Positions 57,450 through 64,000 of a stretch of 64,000 nt of DNA are shown here, piece by piece; position 1 is the stretch's first letter; each line of letters opens with the position of its first letter. The stretch spans positions 17,817,541 through 17,881,540 of the forward strand of contig CM047814.1 of the NCBI GenBank assembly GCA_026214975.1. Direction: 5' to 3'. The notes under the pieces were generated by a model. The model made no database searches. It was not told the origin of the DNA and saw nothing but the letters and a program-made list of their open reading frames with translations. This stretch comes from Gentiana macrophylla. Its lineage: Eukaryota; Streptophyta; Magnoliopsida; Gentianales; Gentianaceae. A program made the translations under genes and the position numbers.

Positions 57450-57989
57450 CTTGGAGGGGGATAAAAAGGCCAAAGAAGAGGTTGATACCCGAAAGATCAT
57501 TTGCTGCTGATGTATCTCGATCAGATTGAGCATCCAGATCAAGCAAGCAAGCCCTGTAGGAGGAGAGTGAACAGATTGTTGCATGGGGTAGATCGAATAG
57601 ATCATTTTCCTGATGATCTGGGCTCTCAGTTGAATACAGACATATCATTTTGAGGATTGATTATCTCTTGATGATCAATGCCCTCCATTTTACTATTAGT
57701 ATTGAACAATTTTTTTGATCTTCTTATTAAGTGTGTGTCTAATAATTCCATGTAGTTTCATGTGACCTGGTACCTGAAAACATTGATATTACTAATGCTT
57801 TGTTGTAAGTAAATCCACTGTCACTTTAGTATTACATATATTTTGGAGGATTGGAAACTTGAATGGGTTGCTTTTCTGTTATAAGTCATTTTGGAGCACA
57901 ATGCAAGTATGTATTTTTTTTTGACTGTCATCTTTTTGAGCTCCCTTCAACCCTACCTTCATGCTGAGCAACCTTCTACTTTCCTCATC

Positions 57990-58145
57990 TCCATTTCCTT
58001 AAATAAGGATGTCAATGTGTGGCACATAACATTAGGCCACCCCTTTCTTAGAGTCCTTAGTAAAGTTGTCAAGAATTGTAATCTTTATATCAATGATAAA
58101 ATTTTGTTTTGTGATTCATGTTCTTATGGAAAAGTGCATGCCTGA
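57990..58145 (+). pseudogene. Copia GAG-pre-integrase fragment
   Basis: VNVWHITLGHPFLRVLSKVV then LFCDSCSYGKVHA carries the His and paired-Cys pattern of the Copia pre-integrase zinc motif. About 150 bases remain, just downstream of copy B. Confidence 0.75.
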
Positions 58146-59067
58146 AAAATTAGTTAATTTTTCCACTTTAATTGTCACATAAAATAAACAAATCATGCTT
58201 CTTAATTTTATCAATTATATATATCACATAAATAATCAATGAATAATATATTAAGTGAAAAAAATATATATTTTAATACACTTAAATTCTTGAATACCCT
58301 CCCACAAACGATCCGTACATGGAGAAAGACATTGTCTGTAAGATCTCTCCATAACATCTTACCTTCCGATTACTATTAATTCTCTAGTAATTGATATCTA
58401 TCACCATATCAAGGATTCTTCCAATCGATCAATTCAAGGATTAACGATTGAGAGAGCTGTCTTTTTACTTCATCTTTCGAGGAAGAAGTGGAATCCATCT
58501 TTATGACTTATATTCTTAGCTACCAATCCTGAAGTGATGCCAAAATGGTCGGGATTTGGAAAGCAACACAAATTTAACCGTACCGCCAAATCAAACGCCG
58601 CACTTTAAAAAGGCATGAGTCTATAATAACATCAAGATTAAGATTAAATCCAAAAATGATCGTATAATGATTCAACTAGATTCTCTCGTTACGGATCTAG
58701 TACGAGTATCAAATCAATATAGCCCGATGTGATCTCATCACATATAAGTTCATTCACTAAGGTGTCCAACATTGACGGTCGGATAAAACAAGATTTGATA
58801 GAAGTTTGAAGCAGTGCTGGCGCCGGAAATAAATGTGTCACGTGTACAAATAGACAAAAACAACCGAGAGCAACGGCCTCTCTTAATTTGAAAAAATAAA
58901 TAAAAATGTCGCTGCCACATGCGGATATCATCTCGAATTCTTGAATAAATAAAAGTCAAAAGAATGGGTCCCGCCCCGTCTATGGAAATCTTTGGTATAG
59001 CAGCCGCAGCAGCATCACTTATTAATCAATCATTGAAGTACACATTTGACTGTCAGAAAAATCAATC
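58146..59067. other. Intergenic and P450 upstream region
   Basis: No gene recognised. Minus-strand ORFs at 58689-58959 have no family resemblance. The P450 promoter is presumed to be here; no distinct motif is claimed. Confidence 0.5.
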
Positions 59068-60681
59068 ATGGTGAACATCCAAGAATACATTTTTCTCATT
59101 TTCTCGTTCTTGATTCCAGCTCTCCTGTTGATCTTCTTAATATCCAGAAAGCGGTCGGATTCGAATTCGCACAGTCCACCAAGCCCACCTTCCATTCCTA
59201 TCATAGGCCACCTCCATCTCCTTTCTCCATTACCTCATCAAGATTTTCACAAGCTCTCCAATAAGTATGGCTCTTTATTTCGCATCAATCTCGGTTCTGT
59301 TCCTTGTGTGGTGGCATCCTCACCTGAAACTGCCAAAGAATTCCTCAAAACACATGAAACATACTTCTCCAGCAGGCCTCAATCTTTTGCTACTGATTAC
59401 ATAACATATGGTTCACAAGATTTCACATTTGCGCCTTATGGGCCGTATTGGAAGTTCATGAAGAAGCTATGCATCTCTGAACTTCTTGGAAGTCGAACAT
59501 TAGACCTGTTGTTTCCTGTTAGGCACGACGAAATCAAGAAACTTATAGAGTCACTATTCAAGAAGGCAAAATCTGGTGAGGAAGTTGATCTTGGAGAAGA
59601 GCTTATTAGGATGAGTAGCAATTTGATATCAAGAATGATTATGAGCAAAAGATGCAGTGAAAATAATGATGAGGCAGGGGATGTAAGAATACTGATCAAA
59701 GAAGCAGCAGAGCTTACTGGGAAGTTCAATTTATCTGATTTTATTTGGTTCTGTAAGAATTTGGATTTGCAAGGATTCAAGAAGAGGCTTCAAAATGTTA
59801 GTCAAAGATTCGACAAGATGATGGAGGAGATCATTGAAGAACATCATCAAGTGGAAAGAAGAAAGAATGAAAAAGTGAAGGATTTGCTGGATATATTGCT
59901 TGAGATATCAGAAGATGAAAGCTCTGAAATCAGATTGACAAGGGAGAACATTAAGGCTTTCATCCTGGTAAGTTTGGCTGTCATTTGAAAGCATCATTAG
60001 TTTATATCCAGATGTCTCTGGTTTGATCAAACGAGTCGCTGTTTACAGGACGTGTTTGTAGCTGGAACTGACACTTCATCACTGACAATAGAATGGGCAT
60101 TAGCAGAGCTAATAAATCATCCAAACATAATGAAGAAAGCATTGCAAGAAATCGATGAAATCGTAGGAAAGGAAAGACTTGTTGCTGAATCAGACATCCC
60201 TAACCTTCCTTACTTACAAGCTATTGTGAAAGAAACACTTAGGCTTCATCCACCAGGGCCACTACTTATCCGAGAATCAAGTGAGGATTGCATTGTAAGT
60301 GGCTATGAAATACTGGCAAAGACTCGAGTTTTCATCAATGTTTGGGCAATTGGGAGGGATCCTGATTACTGGGAAAGCCCGTTTGAGTTTATTCCGGAAA
60401 GATTTGTTTGTGAAGATGGGAGTGGTAAAAAACAGTTGGATTTAAGAGGGCAGCATTATGAGTTACTTCCATTTGGGAGCGGGCGAAGAGGGTGCCCGGG
60501 GACTTCATTGGGATTGCAAGTAGTTCAGACAACCCTTGCTGCATTGATTCAATGCTTTGAATGGAAGGTGAAAAATGGAGATGGAATTATTGATATGGAA
60601 GAGGGACCTGGTCTTACCCTTTCCAGGGCTCATCCCCTGGTTTGTGTTCCAATGGCTAGGCTTAATTCAAAAGTGATTTAG
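59068..60681 (+). CDS. Cytochrome P450, CYP93A-like
   Basis: ER-anchored haem monooxygenase of 510 residues. Coding exons 59068-59967 and 60049-60681 are separated by an 81-base phase-0 intron at the position usual for A-type plant P450s. An N-terminal hydrophobic anchor (about 7-25) is followed by the proline hinge [16 protein letters not shown]. The I-helix AGTDTS is at 305-310, ExxR at E362-R365, PERF at 416-419 and the haem loop [10 protein letters not shown] with Cys449 as iron ligand. The sequence style ([37 protein letters not shown]) is that of CYP93A. Legume CYP93A1 is a pterocarpan 6a-hydroxylase, but CYP93A members occur widely and the substrate here is unknown. All motifs are intact, so the gene looks functional. 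Confidence 0.93.
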
Positions 60682-62720
60682 GTATATACTTCATCCATTT
60701 TATGGTTTGGATCACTTTTGTGTGTTTATTTTATGTACAAATTATGTGCAAAAATACTTTTCCCAATCCATTCCCATGAAAGACAATGCCTTGATTTTAG
60801 ACATGTTGGCTTCAGCTATCGAATGAGCAAGAGCAATAATAAATTTAATTTCTTGATGAATTATGTTAAAACTCTATTATAATCAACCGGCCATATGTAG
60901 TCTCGTGGAGCAACAATCCCTGCTGCATATTCAAAAAAAAAAAAAAAAAAAAAACCCGGCATCACCATAAGGAGTAACCTTAAGACATCCCGCTTCTTCT
61001 TCTTCGAGTAGCAATGGTTCTTGAAGGCTGACACACAAAAAAAAAAAAAAAAAAAAAACAGAACAGCCATGGCCGGCCTGTTCTTCAAGCTTTGACCATT
61101 TTCAATTAAAAAAAAAAAACACCATTAAAGCTTCAATCTCACCGGAATCATCTTCTTCTAAAAGAGGTGAAGCAACATTGCCATTTCCGTCCATTTGTGT
61201 ATGAAATCGCAGCAGCCAAGAGAGGGGTTTTTGTTAAATGGAGGACTGATTTCACAGCATCATCTTCCCGCTTTTTTCTAATGATATGAGAGGGACTGAA
61301 ATGAATTTTGTGTAAAATTGAGGTCTGGAGTGGTTTTTGATGCAATGACATGAAAACGACGTCGTTTTGATTAATTGGGTTAAAAAAAATATCGTGAATC
61401 CCAACCACGTGTCATGCTGAGGTGAGTCAAAAGCTGGATCAATGTTCCATGGGCAAAAGCCGAGGATCCTATTCCATGAGGAAGATAGCATTATTAACAA
61501 TGTAGCCTGACAATGCCAAAACAGCCCTGTGTCCGATAAGTGGCACCAATGGCATGAAAACTGTGAAATAAAGTGTACCGGTAGAACATGTCAGTGCAAA
61601 ACCATCAGTGGTCATAAAACCAATTCTGTAGGTCAAGGGGGCATAATTATCAATCAAATATGACACATAAAATGTTAAGAAAAAAACGTAGTGATCTTAG
61701 GCGGACGTAAATTATTATTAGGGGAACATAATTCTGAAGAAACTACGCTATGCAAAGCTGTTGGAAAAAAAATTAAGAAAATACTTAGACCTTTGTAAAG
61801 CCACCAAAAATAAAAAATAAGTTTACTTTATAAAAAATGTTACCATGTGTTGTAACAAAATGTGAAAAATACTTAAGTCAAGCCAATAAAAATATTTTGC
61901 ACTGTAACAAAAGCTAACTAAGAAAATAGTTTCAAAAACAACAAACCAAGTACAATGGGAGAATCGAAAGCAATCAACCATACGGCCACTTGAATAATAT
62001 GTTATATGAAGCGACGCAGTAATACTTAATAATAACCACCAAATAAAAATAGAAGTACAGGGTATAGTAGTAAATTCCAGAAAAATTGAGGGGGCTTGTG
62101 CCCTTTTCCCCTCTAAAAGTCCGCCCCAGTTCCCCACACAAAAAAAAAAAGAAAAATTAAAAAATAGAAAACAGACCATGAACGTGGAGGATGAGTGAAA
62201 TTCACGGATTTGAGTTTCCTAAACCTCCGCATTCCATTTTCGTCCTTGTGCACAATATCAAATTCTTGAAAACATTATAATACTGTAATGAAGAAAATTT
62301 AAGATACATATTACACTAAGACAGTGGTTTTATGGTGATCCAGGACCACCATGTCATACTTGTCCACCAATGAAATGTCTTATAAGAAGGGTAAAAACGT
62401 CAATACATGGGATTTATATTATACACGGTGGCGCTTGTATTTATTTGTATTTTTCTATTTGCCTTGATCACTGCTCATCGTTCATTAATTCATTACCATA
62501 ATAAAATTTCCCTACACTAAGAATATTACCTTTGATGGATTACATCCCTACTACCCCTAACAATGGATTGGACCTTTCTGCTTCCAACTTAAAACCCCTT
62601 TCGATTACATCCTCGAAATAAAAAGAGTTTTAGATACGTTTCATATATATCTTTGAAATAAACCACATAAAATAGTATCACAATTAAAAAAAAGACCTTA
62701 CATTGCCAATATAGGAAGGC
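60682..62720. other. Intergenic, no supported gene
   Basis: Several A-homopolymers (about 60930-60953, 61038-61059, 61107-61119). ORFs at 61469-61666 (a hydrophobic 65-codon frame) and 61823-62179 show no recognised domain. AT-rich elsewhere. Confidence 0.5.
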
Positions 62721-62724
62721 AGGT

Positions 62725-63363
62725 TATTGTACGTATGACTTTTGAAACTTAGATATAGATGGCACTGCTACACATTTGTTTGAATATTCATCTGTAGCAA
62801 ACCTACGTCGGCTGGCTTTGTTGGTGGGATTAAGGCAAAAACCTTGATGAATGTAATCCGAAGACAAAATCACACCTAAGGAAAAAGATGGGTGAAGATA
62901 AAAGGGATCGGAGATACATACTACAAATACCAAGATGAATGTCGCTCGATTTTGTTCCGGTCCTCTCTAAAAGAAATTCAAATATCAGAAACTTTGGCGC
63001 ACATCCGATTTAAGAAGAAACGATCATCACATCCACCTGAAAATTCATATGGCCTGCTAAATTTCCAAAGTCATTAACAAAATATTAAACATGACAAGTC
63101 TACATCAAGTAACATAGTTTGATTAAAAAAAAAAGTAATACTAAGCATTCATTGAGGAAACATCCATCTACTTGATAATTAAAAGAACAAAACCTTGATG
63201 AGAAGGTGTATCAATAAATCATTGCCGCACAAAAAAAAAATAAAGAGTTTAATGCTATACAGATTTATGTCACATTCCAAGAATCATACCTTTTCTGTAA
63301 CACATTTACATATCTCTTCAAATCCCTCGCCTTCATAGGCATTTCCCAAGCTGTCCTCTGTTA
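62725..63363 (-). other. Possible exons of an unrecognised minus-strand gene
   Basis: A 74-base stretch (63290-63363) has an acceptor TTCAG and donor GTATGA on the minus strand and reads TEDSLGNAYEGEGFEEICK. Further acceptors with T-tracts occur before AGAGGACCGG (about 62970) and GTGTGATTTTG (about 62883). The last opens a frame ending QKSYVQ at 62724. The minus-strand AGTAAGT at the right edge (about 63994-64000) could be the donor of an exon beyond the window. The phases of the simplest exon chain do not all agree, so this is tentative and no family is proposed. Confidence 0.3.
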
Positions 63364-64000
63364 CTGAATTTGTTGTCAGAAAAAAAGAATAAGCATGAAC
63401 CATGTTAGTTGTTAGTGTTTTGTTTAGTTAATCATACATGAATCAAGCCATTAATATATAAGTATATTAAATTGAGGGACAATAACATACTTGGTGCCAT
63501 CATATATTAATCGATCCTGCAAAGACATAAAAATGAAGATTGGGTTGCATATAAGTTCCAAAATTGTATATTAATGAAGATTGGGTTGCCTATTAATCGA
63601 TCCGATTTAAGAGATTGAACTGCATATGTGATAAATTATGTCAAGTGCATACAATGATTCTGAACTAAACCAAACGGCATTTCCTGTGGCCCAAGTACCA
63701 AAATAAGAAGAACTCACACAATCAAAGAACAAAAAACCTAGAAAAACCTAAATCTCATAAAAAAAAAAAAAAGTTGTGTGGATTAATTTAATTAATTTTG
63801 GATGGCTGATTTGAGGTTAGGAATGAGTATAGTAGGTGTTGTCATCCATCAAATCGTCATCTTATGCTGAAAATCCACACTTCGTCATGTATTTGAAACA
63901 TTTCATTCACATACGTATATACTTAATTACTACATTAATTATACAACAATGAGTATACTCGTAGCAGTAGCAGATCTAGAAAAGATGTCGAAAACTTACT

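Noticed and set aside
59068..60681. Biosynthetic gene cluster around the P450
   Set aside because: No other metabolic enzyme lies nearby; neighbours are transposon remnants and a cell-cycle gene.
61469..61666. 65-codon hydrophobic minus-strand ORF, possible membrane protein
   Set aside because: No homologous family recognised and no splice or gene context.

Overview
This is nuclear DNA from a flowering plant, most likely a eudicot. Genes are split by GT-AG introns, the recognisable proteins are plant-type (a RabA4-like GTPase, an OSD1/UVI4-like APC/C inhibitor, a zinc-ribbon/RING-H2 ligase, a CYP93A-like P450), and well over half of the window is plant transposable elements. An asterid is plausible, but the sequence alone does not prove it. 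No bacterial operon, organellar gene, rRNA or tRNA gene was seen.

Left third (1-24642): a TATCGA-rich satellite with a ~480-base higher-order period (1-1826) abuts a CACTA (En/Spm) element. The CACTA carries palindromic subterminal repeats and a decayed Transposase_24-type gene. Inside it sits an 18.5-kb LTR retrotransposon (5917-24418, 5-base target duplication GTCAG) with long, very similar LTRs and an internal region with no intact gene. That element was itself entered by a minus-strand Copia element (10780-15715, duplication CATAT) and holds a 3.5-kb non-coding CACTA (16312-19846). This is a three-level nest.

Middle (24643-33990): repeat-dominated intergenic DNA. It holds an (AT)n microsatellite, two diverged and oppositely oriented copies of an unclassified ~2-kb non-coding element carrying ACG-CC/GG-CGT dyad motifs, GAGCT-rich minisatellites, a pair of decayed LTR-like sequences, and a 224-base hAT MITE.

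Right half (33991-64000): the gene-bearing part. In order: a RabA4-like gene (two exons), a LINE remnant on the minus strand, OSD1/UVI4-like copy A, a RING-H2 gene with a MITE at its 3' end, a YrdC-domain fragment, a Copia RT fragment, a complete but frameshifted Gypsy element (48818-53790, duplication CTCTA), a PIF/Harbinger-type MITE, OSD1/UVI4-like copy B (a segmental duplicate of copy A), a CYP93A-like P450, and possible exons of an unrecognised minus-strand gene at the right edge. The genes do not form a pathway. The main functional point is the local duplication of a cell-cycle (APC/C) inhibitor gene, with its two copies now separated by a RING gene and transposons.
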